Assembly (NCBI RefSeq): GCF_022695515.1
Contig: NZ_JALDPT010000003.1
Location: 124,001-188,000 of the forward strand
Length of the DNA: 64,000 nucleotides
Reading direction: 5' to 3'
Source: Phenylobacterium aquaticum
GTDB taxonomy: Bacteria > Pseudomonadota > Alphaproteobacteria > Caulobacterales > Caulobacteraceae
Positions 7,960 to 17,880 of the stretch are shown piece by piece. The notes below the pieces were generated by a model that saw only the letters and a program-made list of their open reading frames with translations, searched no databases and was not told where the DNA came from. A program made the translations under genes and the position numbers. Each line of letters begins with the position of its first letter. Within the stretch, counting starts at the first letter, position 1.

Positions 7960-9531
7960 CTAGCGGACGTTCTCGCTGTCCCCGAGGAGACAGGGAATGG
8001 TCATGGCGATGATGTAGAGGTCGAGCCAGAACGACTGGCGTTCGATGTACTCCACGTCGAGGGCCACGCGGCGCTGGACCAGCTCGGGCGTATCGACCGG
8101 ACCGCGCGAGCCGTGGATGGCCGCCCAGCCGGTCATGCCGGGCTTCATGCGGTGGCGGTGGGCGTATTCGTGCACCAGGCGGGCGCTCTCCACCTCGCCG
8201 GTCATCAGGCCCACGGGATGGGGGCGGGGGCCGACCAGGGACATCTCGCCGGTCAGGACGTTGAAGATCTGGGGCAGCTCGTCCAGCGAGGTCTTGCGGA
8301 TGAAGCGGCCGATCCGGGTGACCCGGTCGTCGCCGCACTGGACCTGGCGAACCTGGCTGGCCTGGGCGCCGGGCTGCTCCACCCGCATGGAGCGGAATTT
8401 CCAGACCACGATCTCTTCGTTGTTGAAGCCGTGGCGGCGCTGGCGGAACAGGGCGGGGCCGGGGCTGTCGAGCTTGATGGCCAGAGCCACGATGGCCATC
8501 ACCGGGGCGGAGACCACCAGGGCCAGGGATCCGATGACCAAGTCCTGGGCCCGCTTGGCCAGGGCGCGGGCCTCGTTGACCGGCGGGCCGGAGATCCGGG
8601 CCAGGGGCACATCGGCGATGCGGCTGATGGCGGCGGCCTCGACCTCAGGCGCCTCCCCGTCCAGCAGCAGGGTGATCTCATTGGGCAGCACGCGCAGCCG
8701 CTCGATCAGCTGGCTCACCCGGTCCTGGGCCTTGGCGGGCACGGTGATCACCACCCGGTCCACATAGGGCATGACCCGATGGTTCATCATGGTGTCGGTG
8801 TCGCCCAGCACCGGCACGCCATAGAGGGTCTTGGGCGCCCGGTCGGCGCGGTCGTCGAACACCCCGATGATGTTGACCTCGCGGCTCTTCAGGCTGGCGA
8901 AGATCAGGCGTTCGGCGGCGCGGGTGGCGCCGACCACGACGATGTTGGGGGTCAGCCGGCCGCTGCGCCGCCAGCGGCGGACGGCGAGCCACCAGGCCGC
9001 ATGCAGCGTCACCAGGGCGGTCAGGGCCATCGGCCCCCAGACCGTCAGCACCGGCGCGATGGCGGGCCAGGACGACAGGAGGGCCAGGATGGCGCTCGCT
9101 CCGGCCAGGCCGGCGAGGCCAGCCGCGGCCGCGCGGCCCAGCTGGACGGCCAGGGGCTGGCGGGCGCTGAACTCATAGGCCTTGCCCAGGGAGAGGGCGA
9201 TCAGGACGCTCAGGGTGGCGATCACGGCGAAGGCCGGGTTCACCGCGCGATGGGCGTCCAGGAAGGCATAGCTCAAGAGAGCCAGGGCCAGACCGTCGCC
9301 CGCCTGGAACATCCAGGCGATCCGATGGCCGGGCAGGCGCTTGCGGGTGGGAATCAGATGGCCCGGGCGAAGGGGACCGCGGCGGTCCGCGCCGGCCGCG
9401 CGGGGGCCAGAGGTCCGCGCCACTGAGGCGGCGATCGCGTCCGCCGCCATCTTGGTGGCGTCGGGGGCGGTCGGGGGCGGGGCGATCACGGACATGAAAT
9501 GGCTTGCTGCATAAGGCCTTGAGGCCGGCAA
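7960..9531 (-). CDS. hfsE: Undecaprenyl-phosphate sugar phosphotransferase, priming enzyme (HfsE-like)
   Basis: This 523-residue protein has an N-terminal membrane region with several hydrophobic segments, a CoA-binding-like middle domain (NIVVVGATRAAERLI), and the C-terminal bacterial sugar transferase domain. That domain contains FRQRRHGFNNEEIVVWKFRS, TSLDELPQIFNVLTGEMSLV, GPRPHP and MKPGMTGWA. It starts synthesis by transferring a sugar-1-phosphate to undecaprenyl phosphate. It is the first gene of the minus-strand hfs operon. The start may be the ATG at 9495 (MSVIAPPP) rather than the upstream codon; no decisive ribosome-binding site is seen. Confidence 0.87.
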   Translation of the reverse strand: MPASRPYAASHFMSVIAPPPTAPDATKMAADAIAASVARTSGPRAAGADRRGPLRPGHLIPTRKRLPGHRIAWMFQAGDGLALALLSYAFLDAHRAVNPAFAVIATLSVLIALSLGKAYEFSARQPLAVQLGRAAAAGLAGLAGASAILALLSSWPAIAPVLTVWGPMALTALVTLHAAWWLAVRRWRRSGRLTPNIVVVGATRAAERLIFASLKSREVNIIGVFDDRADRAPKTLYGVPVLGDTDTMMNHRVMPYVDRVVITVPAKAQDRVSQLIERLRVLPNEITLLLDGEAPEVEAAAISRIADVPLARISGPPVNEARALAKRAQDLVIGSLALVVSAPVMAIVALAIKLDSPGPALFRQRRHGFNNEEIVVWKFRSMRVEQPGAQASQVRQVQCGDDRVTRIGRFIRKTSLDELPQIFNVLTGEMSLVGPRPHPVGLMTGEVESARLVHEYAHRHRMKPGMTGWAAIHGSRGPVDTPELVQRRVALDVEYIERQSFWLDLYIIAMTIPCLLGDSENVR

Positions 9532-9618
9532 TATGCCGCAGGCGTCTGATCGTCCGGTTAACGGTCGCGGACGTGATTGCCAGGGCCGCTCGAAACGGCT
9601 ATCCGTCCCCGCCCTAAA

Positions 9619-9708
9619 GGTGACGTGGCCGAGTGGCTGAAGGCAACGGTTTGCTAAATCGTCATACGTGAAAGCGTATCCAGGGTTCGAATCCCTGCGT
9701 CACCGCCA
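9619..9708 (+). tRNA. tRNA-Ser(GCU), CCA encoded
   Basis: The 7-bp acceptor stem GGTGACG pairs with CGTCACC, followed by discriminator G and CCA. The anticodon loop is TTGCTAA with anticodon GCT. There is a long variable arm (CATACGTGAAAGCGTATC region), as in serine tRNAs, and a standard T-loop GTTCGAATC. No second copy of the 3' end, which would mark an integration scar, is seen in the window. Confidence 0.96.
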
Positions 9709-10177
9709 TCCTGCTTCGCGCAATGCGCTTCGCAGGATTTGAGCTAGAGCCTGCCGCGAAGCAGGGCCGCGTGGAGGCCCCGGCGGTCAGCCGGCTCCCG
9801 AATTCCCATCCGTGCGCGGAGGCGGCGGAGGTCTTGCGTCAACGATGAGAAGGACCTTGGGGATTGTAACCCCGAGGGTCTGATATCGCCGACCTGAATC
9901 GACTTGCCCTGTTTGACGTCAACATGGACGAGGGGTTTTGGTGTGACGTTGAGTCAATTTAAGATATTGATTTAGTAGGATATTTTAATTTTTGAGGTGG
10001 GGGGTTGGTGTGCCTTGCGCGTCAGGCGCAGGGCCGTTCGGCTCCGGTCTCGGCGCGTCAGCAAGAGTTCGACCACGAACCCCACGAACCCCACGAACGG
10101 GCCGCGGCGGCGGGGCGGTCGGGGATAATTTCGCTCATCCCGACGCAGTTTCGGACGGCCTGAACGTCTCCTTCGCC
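9709..10177. other. Gene-free region with hairpin and AT-rich patch
   Basis: No convincing gene is found in these 469 bases. Directly after the tRNA (about 9708-9738) there is a symmetric hairpin, ATCCTGC / TTC / GCGC-AAT-GCGC / TTC / GCAGGAT, which may be a terminator although no T-run follows. Around 9950-9990 the sequence becomes strongly AT-rich (for example GGATATTTTAATTTTTGAGG), unlike the rest of the window. Near 10072-10098 there are three tandem copies of a CCCACGAAC-like 9-mer. These look like remnants of acquired or decayed DNA. Confidence 0.5.
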
Positions 10178-10975
10178 CTACCGGGCCACCGCCATGGTGG
10201 GCGCGGCGTGGGGCGCCGCGTCAGCCGCCGGTAGGGTCGCCTGGGCGCAGACCTTGCCGATGAGGAGGATGACGGGGCCGGTGGGGGCGGCGGCGGCCAG
10301 GGTGGAGGCGAGGCGGGCCAGGGTGGTCGGGTAGGCCTTGGCGTGGGGATAGCCGGCGTTTTCGATGGCGATGGCCGGGGTGGCGGGGGCGCGGCCGTGG
10401 CGGATCAGGCGGTCGGCGGCGGCGTCGACCTGGTCGCGGCCCATATAGAGGGCCAGCGTGGTCTCCGGATCGGCGGCGGCGCCGGCCCAGCCGCCCTCGG
10501 TCAGGTCGCCGCTCGAGACGGTGGCGGTGGCGATCAGCAGGCGCCGGGCGGCGTCGCGGTGGGTGAGCGGGAAGCCGAACTGCGCCGCGGCCGCGCTGGC
10601 GGCGGTGACGCCGGGCACGATCTCGGTCTCCACCCCGTGGGCGTTGAGAAAGGCGCGCTCCTCGCCGACGCGGCCGAAGACGGACGGGTCGCCGCCCTTC
10701 AGCCGTACGACCTTCAGGCCGCGACGCGCCAGGCGCAACATCAGACGGTTGATGGTCTGCTGCTTCATGCTGGCCCGACCAGCCCGCTTGCCGGTCTGGA
10801 TGCGGATGCACCCGGGCGGGGCGAGGTCGAGGACCTCGGCGGCGATCAGGGCGTCATAGAGCAGGGCCTGGGCGCCCTGGACCGCGCGCAGGGCGCGCAC
10901 CGTGAGCAGGTCGGCGGGGCCGGGGCCGGCGCCCACCAGCTGGACGCGACCGGTCGGGGGATCATGGGGCGCCAT
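10178..10975 (-). CDS. cobA: Uroporphyrinogen-III C-methyltransferase (SUMT)
   Basis: The 265-residue protein has the tetrapyrrole methylase signatures: VQLVGAGPGPADLLTVRA at the N-terminus, LLYDALIA, VVRLKGGDPSVFGR (SAM/substrate site) and EIVPGVTAASAAAA. It uses SAM to methylate uroporphyrinogen III to precorrin-2, the precursor of siroheme. It is the last gene of the nitrate operon and overlaps nasA by 14 bp, which fits supply of siroheme for the nitrite reductase NirB. It lacks the CysG-N/ferrochelatase part, so other enzymes must finish siroheme synthesis. Confidence 0.93.
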   Translation of the reverse strand: MAPHDPPTGRVQLVGAGPGPADLLTVRALRAVQGAQALLYDALIAAEVLDLAPPGCIRIQTGKRAGRASMKQQTINRLMLRLARRGLKVVRLKGGDPSVFGRVGEERAFLNAHGVETEIVPGVTAASAAAAQFGFPLTHRDAARRLLIATATVSSGDLTEGGWAGAAADPETTLALYMGRDQVDAAADRLIRHGRAPATPAIAIENAGYPHAKAYPTTLARLASTLAAAAPTGPVILLIGKVCAQATLPAADAAPHAAPTMAVAR

Positions 10976-13655
10976 GGGTCACCTGGGGGGTATGGAGGGC
11001 TTGCAGACGTCGGGCGATCTCGGGGCGGCAGGAGCCGCAATTGGTCCCGGCCCCGGTGGCGGCGCCGATCGCCTCGACCGTGGCCGCGCCGGCCCGGGCG
11101 GCGGCGTCGATGGCGTGGGTTCCGACCTTGAGGCAGGCGCAGACCATCGCACCCTTGTCGACCACCGGCCCTGGCGGGCGACCGAACAGCAGGGTGGCGC
11201 GGGCCTCGGCCGGCAGGGTCTCAGCCTCAAACAGCTCCACCAGCCAGTCCCTGGGCGGCAGGGCCTTGCCGGTGGTGACGAACAGCACGCGCTCCAGCCG
11301 GCCGTCGCGGATCCAGGCCTGGCGGCGCGCGCCAGTGGCCGGATCCTCATAGGTCACGACCTCGCCCTCGGCCTCGCCGAGCCGGCGGCGCAGGGTCTCC
11401 CGCTCGTCGCCGTCGCCGCGGCCGGCGAATTCATAGAGCGCGCAGGCGGTCTGGGGGATGCGCCGCCAGATGATGTCCGATCCAGGCGGGGCGGCCACCG
11501 GCGCGCGGGCGATCAGGAAGCCCTGCCAGGTCTCGCGATAGGCGCGGATGCGGGCGGGGGTGTGCTTGAACTCCGGCTGGCCGGAGGTCGGGTCGACATG
11601 GCGGGCGATCAGCGGATTGGCGCGGCCGGACGGCGCATAGGCGTCGGTCCAGTGCATGGGCATGAAGATGCCGCCTGGCCTTTGGCGATCGGTCAGGCGG
11701 GCGATGGCCACCGCCTCGCCCTGGGCGGTCTGGATGCGGGCCAGCGCGCCCTCGGCCACCCCGGCGGCCGCGGCGTCCCGCGGGTGGATTTCGACAAAGG
11801 CTTCGGGCGCATGGCGCCAGAGGTCGGGGGCGAGGCCGGTGCGGGTGAGGGTATGCCACTGGTCGCGGATGCGGCCGGTGTTGAGCGACAGGGGATAGGC
11901 GGCGTCGCAGGGCGCGGCCGGCCCCTTGGGGCGCACGGGGACCATGGCGGCGCGGCCGTCGGGGCTCTGGAAGCGTCCGTCCGTAAACAGACGCGGCGTG
12001 CCCGATCCATCGGCCGTCACGGGCCATTGGATGGGGGCAAGGGCGTCATAGGCCTCGCGATTGATCCCGACCAACCCCGCGAGGTTCAGGGTCCGGCCGC
12101 CGGCGTCCGGGCCCGGATTGTCGAAGGCGGTCAGGCGCGCCCATTCGCGGAACACGCTGTCCTGGCTGGGCCAGGAGAAGCCGTCGGCGTGACCCATGGC
12201 GGCGGCGACGTCGGCGATGATCCGCCAGTCCGGACGGGCCTCGCCCGGCGGGGGGAACAGGGCGCGCTGGCGGCTGATGCGGCGCTCGGAATTGGTGACC
12301 GTGCCGTCCTTCTCGCCCCAGGCCAGGGCGGGCAGCTTCACATGGGCGAAGGCCATGGTGTCGGTCTCGGCCATGCAGTCGGAGACCACCACGAAGGGGC
12401 AGGCGGCCAGGGCGTCGCGCACGCCGCTGGCGTCGGGCAGGCTGACCGCCGGATTGGTGGCCATGATCCAGACGGCCTTGATCCGGCCTTCGCCGATGGC
12501 GTCGAACATCTCCACGGCCTTGAGGCCGGGTTTGCGGGCGGTGTCCGGCGCCCCCCAGAAGCGCGCGACCCGGTCGCGGTCGGCGGGGGCGAAGTCCATG
12601 TGGCCGGCCAGGGTATTGGCCATGCCGCCGGTCTCGCGCCCGCCCATGGCGTTGGGCTGGCCGGTGATCGAGAAGGGGCAGGCGCCCGGCTTGCCGATCC
12701 GCCCGGTGGCCAGGTGGGCGTTGAGGATGGCGAGGCCCTTGGCCACGCCCTGGGCCGACTGGTTGGCCCCCATGGAGAACAGGCTGACCGTCCTGGGCGT
12801 GGCCGCGAACAGGTCGAAAAATTGGGTGAGGTCGGCGAGCGGGACGTCGCAGTCGGCGGCGACGGTGGCGGGGGACTGGTCGGCCTCCGACAGCGCCGCC
12901 TCGACCTGGGCGAAGCCGCCGACATGCTCGGCGATGTAGTCGCGGTCGATGGCGCCGCGGCGGATCAGGTCGGCGAGCAGGCCGTTCCACAGCCGCACGT
13001 CGGTCTGGGGGGCGAGCGCCAGGTGCAGGTCGGCGACCTGGGCGGTGTCGGTGCGGCGCGGGTCGATGACCACATGGCGCTGGCCGCGGGCGCGGGCGGC
13101 CTCCATGCGGCGGAACAGCACCGGATGGGTCCAGGCGGCGTTATGGCCGGAGAACACCACCAGATCGGCGAGGTCGAGATCCTCATAGCAGCCGGGCACC
13201 AGGTCGGCGCCGAAGGCCTGCTTATGCGCGGCCACAGCAGACGCCATGCAAAGCCTTGAATTGGTGTCGATATTGCCTGAGCCGATAAAGCCCTTCATCA
13301 GCTTGTTGGCGGCGTAATAGTCCTCGGTCAGCAGCTGGCCTGAGACGTAGAAGGCGACGGAGTCGGGCCCGTGCCGGGCGATGGTCTGGGCGAAGCGGCG
13401 GGCGACCAGGGCGGTGGCCTCGCGCCAGGGGACCTCGCGGTCGCCGATCATCGGGACCAGCAGGCGGCCCTCCAGCCCCACCGTGGCCCCGAGCGCCAGG
13501 CCCTTGGAGCAGAGGCGGCCCTGGTTGGCCGGATGGCGGGTGTCGCCACTCACCGCCAGGGTGCGACCCTCGATCACCCGACCCGCGACGCCGCAGCCCA
13601 CCCCGCAATAGGGGCAGGCGGTGGCGACCGACGGGATGAGGGCGCCGTCCGCCAT
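10962..13655 (-). CDS. nasA: Assimilatory nitrate reductase, molybdopterin catalytic subunit
   Basis: The 897-residue protein begins with a 4Fe-4S motif (CPYCGVGCGV with a distal CSKG), followed by molybdopterin oxidoreductase domains (SRLCMASAV, QPNAMGGRE, GRIRDQWHT) and the molydopterin dinucleotide-binding C-domain. It ends in a BFD-like [2Fe-2S] domain (CACLKVG and CGSCRPEI at about residues 830-880). It reduces nitrate to nitrite in the cytoplasm; no Tat signal is present. The fused BFD domain is seen in NasA-type enzymes that take electrons from NADH partners. It starts one base after the nirD stop. Confidence 0.93.
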   Translation of the reverse strand: MADGALIPSVATACPYCGVGCGVAGRVIEGRTLAVSGDTRHPANQGRLCSKGLALGATVGLEGRLLVPMIGDREVPWREATALVARRFAQTIARHGPDSVAFYVSGQLLTEDYYAANKLMKGFIGSGNIDTNSRLCMASAVAAHKQAFGADLVPGCYEDLDLADLVVFSGHNAAWTHPVLFRRMEAARARGQRHVVIDPRRTDTAQVADLHLALAPQTDVRLWNGLLADLIRRGAIDRDYIAEHVGGFAQVEAALSEADQSPATVAADCDVPLADLTQFFDLFAATPRTVSLFSMGANQSAQGVAKGLAILNAHLATGRIGKPGACPFSITGQPNAMGGRETGGMANTLAGHMDFAPADRDRVARFWGAPDTARKPGLKAVEMFDAIGEGRIKAVWIMATNPAVSLPDASGVRDALAACPFVVVSDCMAETDTMAFAHVKLPALAWGEKDGTVTNSERRISRQRALFPPPGEARPDWRIIADVAAAMGHADGFSWPSQDSVFREWARLTAFDNPGPDAGGRTLNLAGLVGINREAYDALAPIQWPVTADGSGTPRLFTDGRFQSPDGRAAMVPVRPKGPAAPCDAAYPLSLNTGRIRDQWHTLTRTGLAPDLWRHAPEAFVEIHPRDAAAAGVAEGALARIQTAQGEAVAIARLTDRQRPGGIFMPMHWTDAYAPSGRANPLIARHVDPTSGQPEFKHTPARIRAYRETWQGFLIARAPVAAPPGSDIIWRRIPQTACALYEFAGRGDGDERETLRRRLGEAEGEVVTYEDPATGARRQAWIRDGRLERVLFVTTGKALPPRDWLVELFEAETLPAEARATLLFGRPPGPVVDKGAMVCACLKVGTHAIDAAARAGAATVEAIGAATGAGTNCGSCRPEIARRLQALHTPQVTHGAP

Positions 13656-13656
13656 C

Positions 13657-14004
13657 TCAGCCCCCGACCAGGCCCAGGAACAGGCGGCCGTCGCGGACCT
13701 CGAGCGGCACGACCGGGGCGCAGCCGGTTCCCCGGTCGACCCCGGTGGCCTCGCCGGTGGCGAGATCGATGACCCGCCCGTGCAGGGGGCAGGTGACCGC
13801 CGCGCCGTGGACGATGCCCTGGCTGAGCGGGCCGCCCTTGTGCGGGCAGGCGTCCATCAGGGCGAAGACCTGGCCGTCGCCGGTGCGGAAGACGGCGATG
13901 TCGCCGCGCGGGCTGGGCACGCGGCGGGCGCCCCGGCGGGGGATGTCGGTGACCGCGCCGACATCGGTCCAGATCACGGCGGGTTCCTTCACGAGCGCGT
14001 TCAT
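13657..14004 (-). CDS. nirD: Nitrite reductase small subunit, Rieske-type
   Basis: This 115-residue protein is a single Rieske [2Fe-2S] domain with the ligand motifs CPHKGG (about residues 53-58) and CPLHG (about 71-75). It is the small subunit of the NADH-dependent assimilatory nitrite reductase. Its ATG overlaps the nirB stop (ATGA) and it is followed one base later by nasA, so all are cotranscribed. Confidence 0.93.
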   Translation of the reverse strand: MNALVKEPAVIWTDVGAVTDIPRRGARRVPSPRGDIAVFRTGDGQVFALMDACPHKGGPLSQGIVHGAAVTCPLHGRVIDLATGEATGVDRGTGCAPVVPLEVRDGRLFLGLVGG

Positions 14005-16462
14005 GCGGGGGTGAACTCCAGGCGGCGGCTGAGCGGGTTGAATTCCTCGGCGTGGCGGCCGGCGACGCGTTCGGCCCAGGGGTCGATGCGGGCGAAGCGC
14101 TGGGAGTAGGAGAACCGGTCATAGAGGGCGCGGCGCTCGGCCTCGTCGGCGATGACCGCCTTGATGGAGTCCAGCCCCACCCGGTCCATCCACTTGTAGA
14201 TCCGCTCCAGGTACCAGCCCTGCTCGCGATAGAGCTGGACGAGGGCGCAGATGGTCCAGACCGCCTCGTCCTCGCTGGCCACCCGGGTCAGGACCTCGGT
14301 CCCGCGGATGTGCAGGCCGGCGGCGCCGCGACATGGATCTCGTAGCCAGAGTCCACGCAGATCACGCCCACGTCCTTGCAGGTCGCCTCGGCGCAGTTCC
14401 TGGGACAGCCGGAGACGCCCAGCTTGACCTTGGCGGGGGTCCAGGAGCCCCACATGAACTTCTCCAGCCGCATGCCGAGGCCGGTGGAGTCCTGGGTTCC
14501 GAACCGGCACCAGTCGGAGCCGACGCAGGTCTTCACCGTGCGCAGGCCCTTGGCGTAGGCGTGGCCGGAGACCATGCCGGCGGCGTTGAGATCGGCCCAG
14601 ACGGCGGGCAGGTCGTCCTTCTTGACGCCCAGCAGGTCGATGCGCTGACCGCCGGTGACCTTGACCGCCGGGATGGAGAACTTGTCGGCGACGTCGGCGA
14701 TGGCGCGCAGCTCGTCGGGCGTGGTCATGCCGCCCCACATCCGCGGCACGACGGAATAGGTGCCGTCCTTCTGGATGTTGGCGTGGACCCGCTCATTGAT
14801 GAAGCGCGACTGCTTGTCGTCCTGGTATTCGCCGGGCCAGGCGCAGACGAGGTAGTAGTTGAGCGCCGGGCGGCATGAGGCGCAGCCCTCCGGCGTCGTC
14901 CATTCCATGGCCTGCATCACCGCGGGGATGGACTTGAGCTCCTGGGCGAGGATGGCCTGGCGGACCAGGTCATGGGTGTGGTGGGTGCATTTGCACATGG
15001 GCGCGGGGCCGGTCTGGGCCTGGAAGTCGTCGCCGAGGGTCAGCTTGAGAAGCTTCTCCACCAGCGGCGTGCAGGAGCCGCAGGAGGCCGAGGCCTTGGT
15101 GACGCCGCGCACGGCGTCCAGGGTGGTGAGGCCCTGGCTGGTGATCGCCGTGGTGATCTGGCCCTTGCACACGCCGTTGCAGCCGCAGACCTCCTGGTCG
15201 TCGGACATGGCCGCAACGGCCGCACTAGGGTCCAGGCCCGACAGACCCTCCGTGATCGCCTGGCCGAAGATCAGGGTCTCGCGGATGTCGCGGACATCGG
15301 CCCCCTGACGCATGAGGTCGAAGTACCAGCCGCCGTCGGCGGCGTCGCCGAACAGCACCGCGCCGGCGACCTTGCCATCCTGCAGCACCACCCGCTTGTA
15401 AACGCCTCGGCCGGCGTCGCGGAACACGATGTCCTCGCAGCCCTCGCCGCCGGCGAAGGCGCCGGCCGAGAACACGTCGACGCCGGAAACCTTGAGCCGG
15501 GTGGAGAGCAGCGAGCCCTCATAGGCCGCCGCGTCGTCGCCGGTGATCGCGGCCGCCAGCGTCCGGCACATGTCCCAGATGGGCGCGACCAGGCCATAGG
15601 CGACGCCCCGGTGCTCGGCGCATTCGCCTACGGCCCAGATGTCGGCGTCGCCGGTGCGCATCTGGTCGTCGACCATGACGCCGCGCCCGACCGGCAGGCC
15701 GCAGGCCTTGGCGAGCGCCGTATTGGGGCGGATGCCCACGGCCATGACCAGGATCGAGCAGGGCAGGATACGGCCGTCCTGGAGCTTGAGGCCGGTGACC
15801 CGGCCGTCCTCGCCGAGGATCGCCTCGGACTGGGCCGAGAGCACGGTCTCCACCCCGCGTTCGGCCAGGGCCTCGGTGAGCAGGAAGCCGGCGGCGCTGT
15901 CGAGCTGGCGCTCCATCAGCACGTCCATCAGGTGGACGACCGTGGCCTTCATGCCCCTGCGGGCAAGGCCATAGGCGGCCTCCAGACCTAGCAGGCCTCC
16001 GCCGATGACCACCGCCGCGCCGCCCGCGTCGGCGGCGGCGACCATCTGGTCGACATCGTCGAGATCGCGGAAGGTGACGACGCCCTTCAGGTCGGCGCCG
16101 GGCAGGGGCAGGCGGACCGGGTCCGAGCCGGTGGCGAGGATCAGCTTGTCGTAGCCGACCGACAGGCCGCCCTCGGCCTCCACCACCTTGAGCTCGCGAT
16201 TGATCGCGGTGACGGCGCGGCCGGCGTGCAGGGTGATGCCGTGCTCGGCGTACCAGGCAGCGTCATTGATGACGATGTCGTCGAAGCTCTTCTCTCCGGC
16301 GAGCACCGGCGAGAGCATGATGCGGTTGTAGTTCACCCGGGGCTCGGCCCCGAAGATGGTGATCTCGTAACGGTCGGGGTCGCGCTTGAGGATGTCCTCG
16401 ACGGCGCGGCAGCCGGCCATGCCATTGCCGATGACGACAAGGCGTTCGCGGGAAGCGGTCAT
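14001..16462 (-). CDS. nirB: Assimilatory nitrite reductase large subunit NADH-dependent (frameshifted)
   Basis: The protein reduces nitrite to ammonia with NADH. It has an N-terminal FAD/NAD(P) domain (VVIGNGMAGCRAVEDIL), a second dinucleotide fold (AAVVIGGGLLGLEAA), BFD clusters (CGCNGVCKGQ, SCGSCTPL), then sulfite/nitrite reductase domains with siroheme/4Fe-4S ligands (CVGSDWCRFG and GCPRNCAEATC). The first frame runs off into APPACTSAGPRS near 14288. The remainder (GLHIRGTEVLTRVASEDEAV onward) is in the next frame and ends at 14001. Adding one G in the run at about 14321-14330 restores HVAGAAGLHIRG and 820 codons, the usual length. The break is probably a sequence error. Confidence 0.88.
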
Positions 16463-16477
16463 GATGCTGGCTCCGCT

Positions 16478-17707
16478 TCAGACGCGAACCGGGACGGCGT
16501 CGCCGTCGGCGGGGGCGAGGGTCGGCCAGACCGCGCGCCACTTGTTCTTCAGACCGGCCAGGGCGACCAGGGCGAAGAGGGCGAGGCCCGCGAAGCCGAG
16601 GAAGCCCAGCTGGTAGGTGCCGGTCAGCTGCTTGGCGAGGCCGAGGGTGGAGGCCAGATAGAAGCCGCCGATCCCGCCGGTCATGCCGATCAGGCCGGTC
16701 ATCACCCCGATCTCCTTGCGGAATCTCTGGGGGGCGAGCTGGAACACCGCGCCATTGCCGGCGCCGAGCGCCATCATGCTGAAGAGCAGGATGGCCAGCG
16801 CCAGATAGGGGCTGGGCATCTGGAAGCTGGCGAGGGTGAGGCCCAGAGCGGCCAGGCCATAGACCACGATCAGGGTGCGCACCCCGCCGAAGCGGTCGGC
16901 GACAGCGCCGCCGACCGGGCGGACGAAGGAGCCGGCGAAGACGCAGCCCGCGGTGAAGACGCCGGCGACGACGGGATCGAGCCTGTATTCCGAGTTGAAA
17001 TAGATGGTCAGCGAGGAGGACAGGCCGACGAAGCCGCCGAAGGTCACGCCATAGAGCAGCATCAGCCACCAGGCGTCCGGAACCTTGAGCACGTCGAGAT
17101 ATTCGCCCAGGCGCTTGGGCGCGGGCTGCTCGGGGGCGTCCTTGGCGAAGGCCAGATAGACCAGGAAGGCGACGGCCAGCGGAATGGTCGCCAGGCCGAT
17201 GACATTGCCCCAGCCGAAGGACTTGGCCAGGACCGGGGCGAACAGGGCGGCCAGAGCCGTGCCGGAATTGCCGGCGCCGGCGATGCCCAGCGCCAGGCCC
17301 TGGTGCTCCTGGGGATACCAGCGTGAGGCCAGCGGCAGGGCGACGGCGAAGGAGGCGCCGGCCACGCCCAGCAGCATGCCCAGGATCAGCACCTGGCTGT
17401 AATTGTGGACGCCCAGGAACCAGGCGGCGGAGAGGCCGGTGAGCACGACGGCCTGGCCGATCAGGCCGGTGCGCTTGGGGCCGATGCGGTCGACCATGAC
17501 GCCGGCGACCAGGCGCAGCAGGGCGCCGGCCAGGACCGGCACGGCGACCATGAAGCCCTTCTGGGCGGGATCGAGATGGAAGTCCTTGGCGATCGCGACG
17601 CCCAAGGGTCCGAGCAGCACCCAGACCATGAAGCTGACGTCGAAATAGAGGAAGGCCGCGAAGAGGGTGGGGGTGTGGCCCGCCTTCAGGAACGAACGGT
17701 TCAACAT
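16478..17707 (-). CDS. narK: Nitrate/nitrite MFS transporter (NarK/NasA porter family)
   Basis: The 409-residue protein has 12 predicted membrane segments and the nitrate/nitrite porter features: an MFS motif VDRIGPKRTGLIGQ in the loop after helix 2, and glycine-rich nitrate signatures GIAGAGNSGTALAA and GAGNGAVFQLAPQRF in helices 5 and 11. It imports nitrate, exports or imports nitrite, or both. It is 15 bp upstream of nirB. About 240 bp with its own hairpins separates it from nrtD, so it may have a separate promoter. The symbol is family-level. Confidence 0.85.
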   Translation of the reverse strand: MLNRSFLKAGHTPTLFAAFLYFDVSFMVWVLLGPLGVAIAKDFHLDPAQKGFMVAVPVLAGALLRLVAGVMVDRIGPKRTGLIGQAVVLTGLSAAWFLGVHNYSQVLILGMLLGVAGASFAVALPLASRWYPQEHQGLALGIAGAGNSGTALAALFAPVLAKSFGWGNVIGLATIPLAVAFLVYLAFAKDAPEQPAPKRLGEYLDVLKVPDAWWLMLLYGVTFGGFVGLSSSLTIYFNSEYRLDPVVAGVFTAGCVFAGSFVRPVGGAVADRFGGVRTLIVVYGLAALGLTLASFQMPSPYLALAILLFSMMALGAGNGAVFQLAPQRFRKEIGVMTGLIGMTGGIGGFYLASTLGLAKQLTGTYQLGFLGFAGLALFALVALAGLKNKWRAVWPTLAPADGDAVPVRV

Positions 17708-17784
17708 GGAAACCTCGGGATGAACGAGAGCGGCGTCAGCGCCGGTGGGGTGACCGCATCCGAGCGGTCGTCTCGATCAGCCGC

Positions 17785-17798
17785 GAACTTCGTTGTCC
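17785..17798 (-). promoter_or_regulatory. Possible NasT (ANTAR) hairpin in the narK leader
   Basis: On the minus strand the RNA would read GGAC-AACGAA-GTTC: a four-pair stem (one G-U) with a hexaloop having A at position 1 and G at position 4, the ANTAR-target signature. Its first nine bases are identical to the stronger hairpin in the porin leader. Only one such hairpin is clear here. A nearby six-pair stem at 17752-17769 has loop TCGGAT, which lacks the A. No T-run terminator follows, so this is tentative. Confidence 0.35.
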
Positions 17799-17880
17799 GT
17801 GGGCCTGGGGCCTTGATGCGCCTGCCCTGGGCGAGAGTCAGCCGGGGGAGCGGGCGCTTGGGGTGGTTCAATGCGGCGCC

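Noticed and set aside
10072..10098. Tandem CCCACGAAC copies as a possible CRISPR or binding array
   Set aside because: Only three contiguous 9-mers without spacers or cas genes.
9992..10234. 80-codon open frame after the tRNA
   Set aside because: No ribosome-binding site, contains the tandem 9-mers, and no similarity or motif is apparent.
10902..13259. Long plus-strand open frame (785 codons) opposite nasA
   Set aside because: It is an antisense shadow of a high-GC gene: composition is glycine/arginine/alanine-rich with no domain, and nasA on the other strand is unmistakable.
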